In this document: in pieces, positions 54,524-63,227 of the stretch
How the letters are laid out: each line of letters opens with the position of its first letter
How positions within the stretch are numbered: the stretch's first letter is position 1
Source of the DNA: Colwellia psychrerythraea
GTDB lineage: Bacteria; Pseudomonadota; Gammaproteobacteria; Enterobacterales; Alteromonadaceae
Reading direction: 5' to 3'
Assembly (NCBI GenBank): GCA_002163005.1
Contig: MAAF01000120.1
Span: 62,001-126,000 of the forward strand
Length of the DNA stretch: 64,000 nt
The notes under the pieces: model-generated
Told to the model about the DNA's origin: nothing
Databases searched by the model: none
Seen by the model: only the letters and a program-made list of their open reading frames with translations
Translations under genes and position numbers: made by a program

Positions 54524-55384
54524 CTAAGCCAGAATTACTGTTTTATCGCCATTGATGCAAACACGTTGTTCAGCATGAATCCTTACTGCATGGCTTAATG
54601 CTGTTGCTTCTAAATCATGACCCATATGTACCATTTGCTCTATGGTAAAAGTGTGGTTAATTGGTTTTACTTCCTGAGCAATAATTGGGCCTTCATCAAG
54701 GTTTGCTGTTACATAGTGGGCGGTTGCCCCTATTACTTTAACACCACGAGCATGAGCTTGGTGATAAGGGCGAGCACCTTTAAAGCTAGGTAAGAAAGAG
54801 TGATGGATATTAATGGCCTTACCTTGTAGTTGTTGACATAAACCATCAGAAAGTATCTGCATGTAACGGGCTAATACTAATAAGTCGATCTTAAGCTCTT
54901 CCATTAAGCCGGTAATTTGAGCTTCTTGTTCGAGTTTGGTCTCTGCATTGACGGGTAAATGGTAAAAGGGGACATTATGCCATTCACTTAACGCCTGACA
55001 ATCTTGATGATTAGAGATAACGCCAACGATATTGATCGGTAAAGCGCCGGAACGCCACTTAGTTAACAATGAGACTAAACAATGATCGTCTTTTGACACA
55101 GCAATCAGGACATTGGGTACATCAGCACGTTTACGTAATTGATATTGCATGGCGAGTGGCTTGGCTAATTCATCTAATGCTTTGACAAATTCACTACTGG
55201 AGATCGTTAAATTACGGTCATCAAAGGCAATACGTGAAAAAAAAGTTTCACTATAAGGGTCACTATATTGAGACGTTTCGGTAATAAAAGCGCCGTGAGA
55301 ATAGAGGCTTTGCGATACTTTGGCTAGTACGCCACTATTGTCAGGGCATTGCCAAGTTAATATATAATGCGTGGCTAAAGACAT
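54524..55384 (-). CDS. purU: Formyltetrahydrofolate deformylase
   Basis: A 286-residue enzyme hydrolysing 10-formyltetrahydrofolate to formate and tetrahydrofolate, which balances one-carbon units and supplies formate for purine synthesis. An N-terminal ACT domain (residues 8-85, sensing methionine or glycine in E. coli) is followed by the formyltransferase-like domain with NIHHSFLPSFKGARPYHQA (about 192-210) and the aspartate in NLDEGPIIAQE (about 228-238). Its methionine link fits the nearby metE. Confidence 0.95.
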   Translation of the reverse strand: MSLATHYILTWQCPDNSGVLAKVSQSLYSHGAFITETSQYSDPYSETFFSRIAFDDRNLTISSSEFVKALDELAKPLAMQYQLRKRADVPNVLIAVSKDDHCLVSLLTKWRSGALPINIVGVISNHQDCQALSEWHNVPFYHLPVNAETKLEQEAQITGLMEELKIDLLVLARYMQILSDGLCQQLQGKAINIHHSFLPSFKGARPYHQAHARGVKVIGATAHYVTANLDEGPIIAQEVKPINHTFTIEQMVHMGHDLEATALSHAVRIHAEQRVCINGDKTVILA

Positions 55385-55624
55385 AAGTCACTTATTTTTA
55401 ATGGGTATTACTGACATCATTAGATATTTTTCTATACATTGCTAGTGCTTTAATAACATGTCTGCTTGTATCTCATAGAACAAATAGTCAGTTAAATAAA
55501 TTTTTTCATCTAAGCCGGAGTCATCACTAATTCAGGTTGCTAAACCACTTCATTTTCTCGTTTTCCTAATGAGCAAACAAACGACGGTAAAAGTATTGGT
55601 TTGATCAACCGTTTCTAAGACAAG

Positions 55625-55852
55625 TTAACTATGGATTTTATTCTTATTTTTAATGTAAAGCTGCTCAACTTTCTCTCTAGCCCAAGGGGTTTTACGTAAA
55701 AATTTCAAGCTTGATTGAATACTTGGATCGTCAGTAAAACATTTTATTTTAATGTTTTTCCCTAACGTTTCAAAGCCAAAGTGGGCTTCTAATTCAGTGA
55801 CTATGGTCTTTAGCGTTAGGCCATGAAGAGGGTTGTAAGGCTGGTTATCCAT
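55625..55852 (-). CDS. VF530 family (DUF2132) small protein
   Basis: A 75-residue protein matching the VF530 family: NPLHGLTLKTIVTELEAHFG, then IKIKCFTDDPSIQSSLKFL and RKTPWAREKVE. The solved family structure suggests a DNA-binding fold, but the role is unknown. The ATG at 55852 with GGA upstream is preferred over TTG at 55864, which adds four residues. Confidence 0.88.
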   Translation of the reverse strand: MDNQPYNPLHGLTLKTIVTELEAHFGFETLGKNIKIKCFTDDPSIQSSLKFLRKTPWAREKVEQLYIKNKNKIHS

Positions 55853-55913
55853 TAATAATTCCAAAAAGTAACATCAGTACTAGTTTTGAGTACTAGTATT
55901 GAATAGAAACAAA

Positions 55914-55951
55914 AAAACACAATAACGATAGTATATCATTATTGTGTTTTT
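55914..55951. terminator. Terminator behind the peroxiredoxin-glutaredoxin gene
   Basis: Arms AAAACACAATAA and TTATTGTGTTTT are perfect, with A and T runs on both sides. It lies downstream of the 56005-56733 gene on the minus strand and can work in both directions. Two direct TACTAGT copies stand next to it (about 55878-55896). Confidence 0.85.
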
Positions 55952-56004
55952 ATTGGGGTATAGCTTAGTGCTTTAACAGCTTGTAAGTAAGAGCCTAAAA
56001 GTTA

Positions 56005-56733
56005 TTAGCTAAAATACTTTGTTAATTCATTATTACCGCCAATATGCTTACCATCGATAAATATCTGTGGAGTGGTATCAGCATTTGAAATAGCACGCAT
56101 TGCCGTAATAGTTGTGTCTTCACCTAGTACTAACTCTTCATACTGTAAACCTTGTTCAGCTAATATTGCTTTAGCTTTAGTACAGTGTGAACAACCATGT
56201 TTAGTAAAAATCGCCACTTCAGTGCTTTGAACTGCTTCAGGGTTGATGAAGTTAAGCATAGTATCAGCATCAGATACCTCAAATGGGTCACCCGGTAAAT
56301 CTGGTTCAATAAACATTTTTTCAATAACGCCATTTTTAACTAACATAGCATACCGCCAGCTACGTTTGCCGAACCCTATTGCCGCTTTATCAACTAATAA
56401 GCCCATGCCTTGAGTAAATTCACCATTACCATCAGGAATAAAGCTAATGTTATCGGCATCTTGATCTTTTGCCCAAGCATTCATAACAAAGGTATCGTTT
56501 ACAGAAATACAAATAATTTCATCAACGCCATTAGCTGAAAATTTAGCCGCTAATTCATTATATCGTGGTAGGTGAGATGATGAACACGTTGGTGTAAAGG
56601 CACCAGGTAATGAAAAAACTACCACGGTTTTGTTGGCAAAAATGTCCTCAGAATTGCGAGTACTCCATGTGTCATCAGCTATAATTGGAAAGGTAACTGC
56701 AGGGACTTTTTGACCGGTAATATCAGTAAACAT
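56005..56733 (-). CDS. Hybrid peroxiredoxin-glutaredoxin
   Basis: A 242-residue fusion protein that reduces peroxides with glutathione. The peroxiredoxin part (about residues 1-160) has the peroxidatic cysteine in GAFTPTCSSSHLPRY (about 46-60). The glutaredoxin part (about 170-242) has HGCSHCTKAKA and TTPQIFIDGKHIGG. The same fusion is known from Haemophilus and Vibrio, at the same length. No oxidative-stress operator was recognised upstream. Confidence 0.96.
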   Translation of the reverse strand: MFTDITGQKVPAVTFPIIADDTWSTRNSEDIFANKTVVVFSLPGAFTPTCSSSHLPRYNELAAKFSANGVDEIICISVNDTFVMNAWAKDQDADNISFIPDGNGEFTQGMGLLVDKAAIGFGKRSWRYAMLVKNGVIEKMFIEPDLPGDPFEVSDADTMLNFINPEAVQSTEVAIFTKHGCSHCTKAKAILAEQGLQYEELVLGEDTTITAMRAISNADTTPQIFIDGKHIGGNNELTKYFS

Positions 56734-56987
56734 AATGGAATCCTTTAGGGTTAGTTGTCATTTTTTTGCCAAGTAACTACTTGGCTCAATTCGTTAAGAT
56801 GCAGCTATTATGTTAGCTCAACTGTTTTAAGTAAAATCTATTAAATCTATCAATGCAATAGGTAATACCTATTGCTAAGGTGAATTAACAACATAGCAAA
56901 ATTATCAGGTTAAAACGAGCAAAAGAAAAGAATTCCATCTGTCCTTGCTCAGAGTAACTAACGCATGATAAATTAGCTACTACCAAG

Positions 56988-56999
56988 TTGTATATACAA
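56988..56999. promoter_or_regulatory. HutC-type operator upstream of hutGF
   Basis: The perfect palindrome TTGTATATACAA matches the GntR-family HutC operator known from histidine-utilisation genes. It is 30 bases before the hutG start, a position suited to repression relieved by urocanate. Confidence 0.75.
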
Positions 57000-57029
57000 T
57001 TTGATCGGTAGCCAATTTTAGGGGATAGT

Positions 57030-57818
57030 ATGAATACAAGTTATGACTTGAGCACGGGTAATGTTGCTATGTTGATTAGCATGCCACATAACGGGCAATT
57101 AATTCCCGATAGTATCGCCAATAATATGACAAAGACTGGCCATCAGGTCCCTGATACCGATTGGTATATGGATAAACTCTATGACTTTGCTCAAGATCTT
57201 GGTATTTCGATTATTAAACCTAAATACAGTCGCTATGTTATCGATTTAAATCGAAATATTGATGGTATAAATTTATACCCCGGAGCAAACAGTACAGAGC
57301 TTTGCCCTACGACTTCATTTGATTTATCACCATTATATATAACGGGTAAAGAACCTGATGAAGCGGAAATTAAGCGCAGAATTGACCGCTACTGGCTACC
57401 TTATCACCAAGCATTAAAAAATACGTTAGCCGAAATGAAAGCACAATATGGCAAAGTTGTATTACTCGATGCTCACTCAATATTGTCACATGTACCTCGT
57501 TTCTTTGAGGGGCAATTGCCTGACTTTAATTTTGGTAGCGTTAATGGTGCAAGTTGTAGTGCTGAATTGATCAATAAAATCGAACAACTTGATTTATCGC
57601 CTTATTCTACCGTGATAAATGGCCGCTTTAAGGGCGGATACATTACGCGTGGTTATGGTAACCCAGCACAGAATATACATGCGCTTCAGTTAGAGCTATC
57701 ACAACGAACCTATATGAATGAACCAAGTGATCATTACAATGAAGATAAAGCAGCAAAAGTAAAAAATAAGTTACAGATATTTGTGCAATGTTTAGCTGAT
57801 TTTACTCAAGAAAAATAA
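57030..57818 (+). CDS. hutG: N-formylglutamate deformylase
   Basis: A 262-residue enzyme releasing formate from N-formylglutamate in the last step of the five-step histidine degradation route. MLISMPHNGQLIPDSI (about residues 13-28), YVIDLNRN (about 68-75) and VLLDAHSILSHVPR (about 146-159) carry the likely metal and catalytic residues. GGGGA lies before the ATG. It shares an operon with hutF, 63 bases ahead of it. Confidence 0.94.
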   Translation: MNTSYDLSTGNVAMLISMPHNGQLIPDSIANNMTKTGHQVPDTDWYMDKLYDFAQDLGISIIKPKYSRYVIDLNRNIDGINLYPGANSTELCPTTSFDLSPLYITGKEPDEAEIKRRIDRYWLPYHQALKNTLAEMKAQYGKVVLLDAHSILSHVPRFFEGQLPDFNFGSVNGASCSAELINKIEQLDLSPYSTVINGRFKGGYITRGYGNPAQNIHALQLELSQRTYMNEPSDHYNEDKAAKVKNKLQIFVQCLADFTQEK

Positions 57819-57881
57819 CGCTAAAGCAAAAGTATACGGCAAATTAGAAACAATATTATTAGAGAAGTTTAGTAGAACAAT

Positions 57882-59276
57882 ATGAAATTATACGCAGAAA
57901 ATATTTTATTAAACGATGGCTGGGCAAGTAAACAAACTATCACGATAGAGCAGGGCGTTATCACCGCCATTGATGCTGGTATGATTGAAGGTGCTGAAAT
58001 AGCTCAAGGTGCAGTGATTCCAGGTATGGTTAATTGTCACTCACACGCTTTTCAGCGTGCTTTCGCTGGTTTTAGTGAGCAAGGCAGTGAAGGACAAGAT
58101 AGTTTTTGGACGTGGCGAAAAATCATGTATCAATTTTTGGCTCAGTTAACTGAAGTTGACGCTAAAAATATTGCCAAACAGCTATATATTGAAATGCTAA
58201 AAATGGGCTATACCCGTGTCGCCGAGTTTCATTATTTACATCATGACATTGATGGCAGTGCTTATAACTCTAAAACTATTACAGACAAGTCAGCTAGCTT
58301 GGCAACCATGGCACAAGCTATTTTTGATGCGGCACAAGAGTCAGGTATTGGCTTGACCTTATTACCGGTACTTTATCAACACAGTGGTTTTGGTGAACAA
58401 TCACCGAGTGAAGGACAAAAGCGATTTATCAATTCAACTGAGCAGTTTAACCAGTTAGTGAGTGATTGTTTCACCTTAAGTGAACAATACTCGAATACTA
58501 ATGTGGGTATTGCGCCACACTCTTTACGCGCCGTTGATAAAACATCACTACTTAGTGCGGTAGAACATGTGCGTAGACTAGACAATCAAGCACCTATTCA
58601 TATTCATATTAGTGAGCAACAAAAAGAAGTTGATGATTGTTTGGAGTATTTTGGAAAAAGACCGGTGCAATGGCTGCTTGATAATGTAGAGCTTGATAAA
58701 CATTGGTGCCTAATTCACGCAACGCATATTGATGAAGCAGAAAGAAAAGGCATTATCGCTAAAGAGGCTATTGCAGGAATTTGCCCGACAACTGAAGCTA
58801 ATTTAGGCGATGGAATTTTCCCAACGACAGAGTTTCTAGCTGAAAAAGGCACTATTGCCATTGGCTCTGATAGTCATATTTCAGTAAATCCTATTGAAGA
58901 ATTACGCTGGCTTGAATATGCGCAGCGTCTTATAAAGCAACAACGTGCTATTTTGGCAACAGATGAACATGCTTCCGTTGGCCAAAACTTATGGCAACAA
59001 GCGGCAATGGGTGGTGCACAAAGCACTAATAGCAATACTGGGTGTTTAGCTATTGGCAAGCAGGCTGATTTATTAGTATTAGATAAGGATAAAACCAAGT
59101 TATTTGCCAATGCCAACCAACAGTTACTTGATAGTATGATTTTTGCGAGTCAGCAAAATCCAGTGTCATATGTGATGGTTAATGGTGTATGGCAAATAAA
59201 AGCGCAACAGCATGTTGAACAAGTGCAAGCGAGTGATAATTTTGCTAAATTATTAGTTAGGCTATCTGCTAGCTAG
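57882..59276 (+). CDS. hutF: Formimidoylglutamate deiminase
   Basis: A 464-residue amidohydrolase that turns formimidoylglutamate into N-formylglutamate and ammonia. Metal-binding residues are in MVNCHSHAFQRAFAG (about residues 50-64), HIHISEQQKEV (about 239-249), LIHATHIDE (about 276-284) and AIGSDSHISVNP (about 327-338). Together with hutG it forms the branch that avoids direct formimidoylglutamate hydrolysis. hutH, hutU, hutI and hutC are not in this window. Confidence 0.95.
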   Translation: MKLYAENILLNDGWASKQTITIEQGVITAIDAGMIEGAEIAQGAVIPGMVNCHSHAFQRAFAGFSEQGSEGQDSFWTWRKIMYQFLAQLTEVDAKNIAKQLYIEMLKMGYTRVAEFHYLHHDIDGSAYNSKTITDKSASLATMAQAIFDAAQESGIGLTLLPVLYQHSGFGEQSPSEGQKRFINSTEQFNQLVSDCFTLSEQYSNTNVGIAPHSLRAVDKTSLLSAVEHVRRLDNQAPIHIHISEQQKEVDDCLEYFGKRPVQWLLDNVELDKHWCLIHATHIDEAERKGIIAKEAIAGICPTTEANLGDGIFPTTEFLAEKGTIAIGSDSHISVNPIEELRWLEYAQRLIKQQRAILATDEHASVGQNLWQQAAMGGAQSTNSNTGCLAIGKQADLLVLDKDKTKLFANANQQLLDSMIFASQQNPVSYVMVNGVWQIKAQQHVEQVQASDNFAKLLVRLSAS

Positions 59277-59360
59277 TATATATCGGTGACCATTCATAAT
59301 GTATCTTGATTGGTGACAGGTATAGGTATTGGTCTCGGGAAGTTGCTTTAAGCCCAAGGT

Positions 59361-59717
59361 TTAAAGCATGCTTGTGTAGCGATTTATAGTTGAGCAAACT
59401 TTCTTTTCATTAATAATATGAAAATCAATGTCTCTGGTGTCGGTTTGACATATGCTTAAGTAAAATGCCTTAACATTGTCCCTTGAAGAGGTAATTTCTT
59501 TTAAGCGTTCAACTTCTTTCTCAGAAAAACTTTCTAGGTCACTTTCTAAATCTAGATAAATCTTATCGGCTTTTAAACGTACTTTAGTATCACTGAATTT
59601 ACCGAATCCATCAAGCAGAGCTTGCTTCTGTTCATTATAAAACTCAGTTACTTTCTCGTTTGGATAGAAATGTAAATAGAGTGCTGCGGCCACGATTAAG
59701 ATCAATAAATGCTTCAT
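59361..59717 (-). CDS. Hypothetical membrane-anchored or secreted small protein
   Basis: A 118-residue protein of unrecognised family. A short hydrophobic N-terminus (residues 3-17, LLILIVAAALYLHFY) could be a signal anchor. The rest is charged and mostly helical, with two cysteines late in the chain (ICQTD and KKVCSTI). It stands alone between hutF and ccoG on the opposite strand. Confidence 0.6.
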   Translation of the reverse strand: MKHLLILIVAAALYLHFYPNEKVTEFYNEQKQALLDGFGKFSDTKVRLKADKIYLDLESDLESFSEKEVERLKEITSSRDNVKAFYLSICQTDTRDIDFHIINEKKVCSTINRYTSML

Positions 59718-59893
59718 AAGATGCCATATAATAAATGTGAAGAGAGGATTTTATATTAATTAGCCAGTTTAAGGTATAAATTATTAGCTATTGTCGGCTT
59801 TTGTTAATAAAATCATTTATCTTTTTTGATACTAGCTTGTAGCCAGTTAGTCATTTTTTTTTAGTCATCATTTTCGCTTAACAAGGATTTATC

Positions 59894-61357
59894 GTGAGAG
59901 CAAACGACCAATCATCCTCTACGCCTAAGGCCAATAAGCCTGTGGTAGAGCAGCATATCCCAATCAAAAATGTCAAGATTCATGGCAGTAAAAATACGGG
60001 TAAAGAACGCTATAAGCCCGGTGACCAAATATATGTCCGTAAAGTATCAGGTTTTTTCCAAAAGCTAAGACAGCGTATGAACTTGGTTTATTTTGCTTTC
60101 TTTTTAATACTTCCTTGGCTTCAGTTTAATGGTCATCAAGCTGTATTGTTCGACATTAGTGAACAGCGTTTTACCATATGGAACCTTACACTCTGGCCAC
60201 AAGATTTAACCTTGCTGGCATGGTTTTTTATTCTAGGAGCATTTCTGCTCTTTTTTGTTACTACTTTCTTAGGACGAGTTTGGTGTGGTTATATGTGCCC
60301 ACAAACCGTTTGGACTTTTATTTTTATTTGGTTTGAAGAAAAAATTGAAGGTACAGCTAACCAGCGCCGGAAGCTAGATGGGCAAAAAATAACGGGTAAT
60401 AAGGTCATACGAAAAACCTTAAAACATAGCGCCTGGTTATTATTCTCCTTATTTACCGCGATGACATTTGCTGGTTATTTCTCGCCGATGCAAGATTTAT
60501 TCGTCGATGTTTTCACCTTAGATACCAGTGTGATGATGGCGGGGATTTTAGCTTTTTTCACCTTTGCTACTTATGGTAATGCGGGTTGGATGCGAGAAAC
60601 AGTCTGCTTGCATATGTGCCCTTATGCGCGCTTTCAGTCAGCTATGTTTGATAAAGATACCTTAACGGTTGCTTATGATACTGAGCGTGGTGAAGGGCGT
60701 GGCGCTCGTGGTCGTAAACAAGATCATAAAGCGATGGGGCTCGGCGATTGCATAGATTGTAATTTATGTGTTGAAGTTTGTCCTACCGGTATAGATATCC
60801 GTAATGGCTTGCAATATGAATGTATCAACTGTGGTTCTTGTGTTGATGCTTGCTCTGGCGTTATGGATAAGATGAATTATCCACAAGGCCTCATTCGTTA
60901 TACCACAGAGCATGAATTGAAAGGCAAGAAAGTTCACCTAATTCGCTCTAAGCTCATTGGTTATGCGGTATTGCTCGTGATTATGAGCACTATGTTAATA
61001 CTTGAAATTGTTAATCGTGTACCTTTATCGCTAGATATCATTCGTGACCGTACTGAGTTAGCAAGAGAAAATTTTAATGGCGAAATTGAAAATGTTTATA
61101 CCTTAAAAATTCTTAATATGTCACAAACAGATAATACTTATAAACTTTCTGTAAAAGGTATTGAGAATACACAATGGCATGGAAAACAAGAAGTGATAGT
61201 TGAGGCTGCGACAGTATACACACTGCCTATCAGTATTTCGGTTGACCCTTATGAATTGGAAAAGTATATGAGTAATATAACCTTTGTTGTTGAACAAGTT
61301 TCACCGGAAAGTGATGCGAGAATCGAGCAAGAAAGCCGATTTTTTAATAAACGCTAA
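59894..61357 (+). CDS. ccoG: Cytochrome c oxidase accessory protein CcoG
   Basis: A 487-residue membrane iron-sulfur protein needed for maturation of cbb3-type oxidase, probably by reducing copper. About five transmembrane helices occur, with GYMCPQTVWTFIF and HMCPYARFQ between them. Two 4Fe-4S clusters are formed by CIDCNLCVEVCPTG and CINCGSCVDAC (about residues 287-325). An IgG-like domain ends the chain. The start is GTG with AAGGA upstream. It overlaps srkA by one base. Confidence 0.94.
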   Translation: MRANDQSSSTPKANKPVVEQHIPIKNVKIHGSKNTGKERYKPGDQIYVRKVSGFFQKLRQRMNLVYFAFFLILPWLQFNGHQAVLFDISEQRFTIWNLTLWPQDLTLLAWFFILGAFLLFFVTTFLGRVWCGYMCPQTVWTFIFIWFEEKIEGTANQRRKLDGQKITGNKVIRKTLKHSAWLLFSLFTAMTFAGYFSPMQDLFVDVFTLDTSVMMAGILAFFTFATYGNAGWMRETVCLHMCPYARFQSAMFDKDTLTVAYDTERGEGRGARGRKQDHKAMGLGDCIDCNLCVEVCPTGIDIRNGLQYECINCGSCVDACSGVMDKMNYPQGLIRYTTEHELKGKKVHLIRSKLIGYAVLLVIMSTMLILEIVNRVPLSLDIIRDRTELARENFNGEIENVYTLKILNMSQTDNTYKLSVKGIENTQWHGKQEVIVEAATVYTLPISISVDPYELEKYMSNITFVVEQVSPESDARIEQESRFFNKR

Positions 61358-62343
61358 TGGCATCATTTGATTTTAGTGCCTTGTCACCAGATTTAATTAT
61401 TGATGGCTTAGAGAGTGCTGGTTTTAGTGTTGACAGTGGTTTATTAGCACTAAATAGCTATGAGAACCGTGTTTATCAATTTCATGATGATAATTTGATT
61501 AAATATGTAACCAAATTCTACCGGCCTCAGCGTTGGCAGCTTGCGCAAATAAATGAAGAGCATGACTTTTCTTTTGAGCTGGAAGAACAAGAGTTACCTA
61601 TTGTTGCGCCACTTAAAATAAATGGACAAAGTTTATTTGAACATCAAGGTTATCATTTTGCGGTATTTCCCTGTCGAGGCGGCCGTATTTTTGAGGTTGA
61701 TAACCTTAACCAGTTAGAATGGATGGGGCGATTTATTGCGCGAATTCATGCTGTTTCATCGCAAAATGACTTCAAACAAAGACCAAATTTCAATAGCGAT
61801 GAGTTACTGTTCCAAGCACGTGAAACTATCATAGCGTCAAATTATGTGCCGAAAAGCTTAACGACACCCTTTTTTACTATTTTGGACCAAGTCATTGCGG
61901 TAGCAGCTAAGCAGTATTTACCTGCACAACACATGCAGCAAATTCGTTTACATGGTGATTGTCATGCAGGGAATATTTTATGGCGAGATGAGGGACCTCA
62001 CTTTGTTGACTTAGATGATTGTCGAACAGGTCCAGCAATTCAGGACCTTTGGATGATGTTATCAGGGGATAGACAACAGCAGCTGTTACAACTTGATACA
62101 CTATTAATGGGGTATGAAGAGTTCTTTACGTTTGAAAATGACCAGCTTCTTTTGATAGAATCATTAAGAACTATGCGCCTTGTTAATTACATGGCATGGT
62201 TATGTAAACGTTGGCATGATCCCGCTTTCCCACAAAATTTTCCTTGGTTTAATACTGAGAAATATTGGGAGCAGCAAATACTAATGCTTAAAGAGCAAAT
62301 GTCAGCCCTGCAACAACCGCCATTAAGTTTGAATAATTTTTAG
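61357..62343 (+). CDS. srkA: Stress response kinase SrkA (YihE)
   Basis: A 328-residue Ser/Thr protein kinase with the aminoglycoside-phosphotransferase-like fold, reported in E. coli to protect against stress-induced death. The catalytic loop LHGDCHAGNILW (about residues 199-210) and the metal-binding HFVDLDDCRTGP (about 215-226) are complete. It starts within the ccoG stop codon and precedes dsbA, the same pair as yihE-dsbA in E. coli. Confidence 0.93.
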   Translation: MASFDFSALSPDLIIDGLESAGFSVDSGLLALNSYENRVYQFHDDNLIKYVTKFYRPQRWQLAQINEEHDFSFELEEQELPIVAPLKINGQSLFEHQGYHFAVFPCRGGRIFEVDNLNQLEWMGRFIARIHAVSSQNDFKQRPNFNSDELLFQARETIIASNYVPKSLTTPFFTILDQVIAVAAKQYLPAQHMQQIRLHGDCHAGNILWRDEGPHFVDLDDCRTGPAIQDLWMMLSGDRQQQLLQLDTLLMGYEEFFTFENDQLLLIESLRTMRLVNYMAWLCKRWHDPAFPQNFPWFNTEKYWEQQILMLKEQMSALQQPPLSLNNF

Positions 62344-62364
62344 CCTTAATTACTAATAATAAAT

Positions 62365-62382
62365 AAGTAATGTAAATTACTT
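62365..62382 (+). promoter_or_regulatory. Small hairpin in the dsbA leader
   Basis: AAGTAAT-GTAA-ATTACTT: a perfect 7-bp stem closed by a GNRA-type loop, 45 bases before dsbA. No T run follows. It may stabilise the dsbA message. Confidence 0.35.
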
Positions 62383-62426
62383 AGAGTAGTTACAGCAATT
62401 GGGCAATTTTACTTTAGGAAATAATA

Positions 62427-63071
62427 ATGAATAAATTACTAAAAACTCTTTTGTTAATGCCGTTGTTGGCTTTATCGTTAAACGCTGCAGCCGCACAATA
62501 CACTGAGGGTGAGCAATATACTAAAGTGAATGAGACGGTAACTAAGAAAAAAGAAGTAAGAGAATACTTCTCAGTATATTGTGGTCACTGCTTTAAATTT
62601 GAGCCTATCATGCATAGTCTTAAAAAGAGCTTACCTGAGGGGGCATCATTTGAGCGCAATCATGTTGATTTTCTTCGAGCAGCTAGCCCTAAAATTCAAC
62701 AAATGATCACTAAAGCTATTGTGGTAGCAGAGCAGCTTGGTGACTCTGATAAGTTAATTGGTGCCGTATTTAACTATATTCATGTACAACATGCGGTGAT
62801 TACTACAGAGAAAGATTTACGTAATATCTTTGTGCTAAATGGTGCTGATGGTGATAAGTTTGATAAGTTAATGAAAAGTTTTAACGTTAACTCACAAGCG
62901 AAATCAATGAAAAAACATCAAGAAAATATGACGGCTAAACGTGCATTAACGGGTGTACCAACGATTATTGTTAATGGTAAATATAAAATTGATCCAGCCA
63001 AATTAGATCGTAATAATTTTGAGAAAGACTACCAAAATTTAGTAAAATATTTACTTGAATTGGATTCATAA
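62427..63071 (+). CDS. dsbA: Thiol:disulfide interchange protein DsbA
   Basis: A 214-residue periplasmic oxidant that introduces disulfides into exported proteins. The signal peptide ends near NAAAAQ. The active site is EYFSVYCGHCFKFEP, giving CGHC (about residues 51-54) instead of the CPHC of E. coli, and the cis-proline loop is GVPTIIVNGKY (about 174-184). GGAAA stands before the ATG. A strong terminator follows. Confidence 0.94.
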   Translation: MNKLLKTLLLMPLLALSLNAAAAQYTEGEQYTKVNETVTKKKEVREYFSVYCGHCFKFEPIMHSLKKSLPEGASFERNHVDFLRAASPKIQQMITKAIVVAEQLGDSDKLIGAVFNYIHVQHAVITTEKDLRNIFVLNGADGDKFDKLMKSFNVNSQAKSMKKHQENMTAKRALTGVPTIIVNGKYKIDPAKLDRNNFEKDYQNLVKYLLELDS

Positions 63072-63135
63072 TAGCTATAACTAATCATCTTTAGTTGGTA
63101 GAGCTATCAATTAAAGTTAGTTCGCGTTAATGAAT

Positions 63136-63173
63136 AAAAAAGGCAGCTAGTATTTATACCAGCTGCCTTTTTT
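63136..63173. terminator. Terminator between dsbA and degS
   Basis: AAAAGGCAGCT and AGCTGCCTTTT are perfect arms around a 12-base loop, with A and T runs on the two sides. It serves both convergent genes. Confidence 0.9.
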
Positions 63174-63227
63174 ATGTGTAATGATTATGCAGAACTAAAA
63201 TGCTCTGAGATAACTAAAGTCTATTGG

